A DNA stretch of 5,545 nt from Deltaproteobacteria bacterium (GTDB taxonomy: Bacteria; Desulfobacterota; DSM-4660; Desulfatiglandales; HGW-15), in contig DAOVAK010000224.1 of the NCBI GenBank assembly GCA_030671095.1, forward strand, positions 1-5,545. Reading direction: 5' to 3'. The position numbers were made by a program, and so were the translations under genes. Every line of letters starts with the position of its first letter. Positions within the stretch are counted from its first letter, which is position 1. This document shows, one piece after another, positions 5,376 to 5,545 of the stretch. The notes under the pieces are model-generated. The model was not told where the DNA came from, did not search any database, and saw only the letters and a program-made list of their open reading frames with translations.

Positions 5376-5421
5376 ATGGCTGTTTCAGAGGACTAAAATG
5401 TTACAAGGTTCACTCCATTGA
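5376..5421 (+). promoter_or_regulatory. Two possible leader mini-ORFs before priA
   Basis: An ATG at 5376 with AGGAG (5362-5366) 9 nt upstream encodes only MAVSED and stops at 5394-5396. A second ATG at 5398 with GAGG (5388-5391) at 6-nt spacing encodes MLQGSLH and ends in TGA at 5419-5421, which overlaps the TTG start of priA by the same TTGA arrangement seen at plsC and the next gene. They are very short and could be chance, but they could couple ribosomes onto priA. Confidence 0.25.
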
Positions 5422-5545
5422 CTGACCAACACAGACCCTACCTCAGAGTAGCCGTTGCACTTCCCGTGAGGGAAACCTTCTTTTATGCCATTCCCGATAG
5501 TCTTCTCTCAAAGGCTGAAATCGGCAGAAGGGTGTCGGTTCCTTT
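5418..5545 (+). CDS. priA: Primosomal protein N' (replication restart helicase), 5' part only
   Basis: Only the first 42 codons are present; the gene runs off the window end. The translation from TTG 5418 has TDQHRPYLRVAVALPVRETF followed by FYAIPDSLLSKAEIGRRVSVPF. This matches the N-terminal DNA-binding (3'-end-binding) domain of PriA, which typically begins VAVPLPLDRTFDYLVP and continues PGxRVxVPFG. PriA recognises stalled or repaired forks and reloads the replicative helicase. No ATG is in frame after the TAA at 5394-5396, so TTG 5418 is the best start, with a weak AAGG (5405-5408). It follows the LolA-like gene by 77 nt in the same direction and is probably co-transcribed. Helicase motifs lie outside the window, so the call rests on the N-terminus alone. 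Confidence 0.8.
   Translation, partial: MTDQHRPYLRVAVALPVRETFFYAIPDSLLSKAEIGRRVSVP

Overview
The window looks like chromosomal DNA of a Gram-negative bacterium. A monofunctional peptidoglycan transglycosylase (MtgA), a LolA-fold exported protein and PlsC/PriA-type genes all fit a diderm envelope. Base composition is near balanced, TTG starts are frequent, and the dCache_3-HAMP-PAS-histidine kinase layout together with dense intergenic repeats points to a Desulfobacterota (former Deltaproteobacteria) genome. That assignment is an inference from gene style; there is no rRNA or marker phylogeny here.

Layout. 1-146: a palindromic, terminal-inverted-repeat element (8-132) that runs almost up to the start of mtgA. 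147-860 (+): mtgA, complete. 861-1254: no gene; nearly all of it is one long imperfect palindrome (about 926-1236) built from two inverted copies of a unit of about 120 bp, with a perfect 23-bp inner stem and short ggagtaNt repeats at the unit edges. 1255-3480 (+): a membrane sensor histidine kinase with an intact phospho-acceptor His box but a badly eroded ATP-binding domain. 3485-3670 (-): a small four-cysteine protein, ending tail-to-tail 4 nt from the kinase, with a strong Shine-Dalgarno and a perfect-consensus sigma70 promoter at 3734-3762. 3671-3841: an AT-rich divergent promoter region. 3842-4552 (+): a PlsC-type acyltransferase, overlapped by 4 nt (TTGA) with 4549-5340 (+), a secreted LolA-like protein. 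5341-5417: a short spacer with a hairpin over the preceding stop codon and two possible mini-ORFs. 5418-5545 (+): the first 42 codons of priA, cut by the window edge.

How the genes fit together. mtgA (glycan polymerisation), plsC (phosphatidic acid synthesis) and the LolA-like protein (lipoprotein or lipid handling in the periplasm) are all envelope functions. plsC, the LolA-like gene and priA probably form one transcription unit with translational coupling. The sensor kinase has no response regulator next to it in this window. The most interesting items are the kinase with lost N, G1 and G2 boxes, the small Cys protein with its unusually perfect promoter, and the two palindromic elements.
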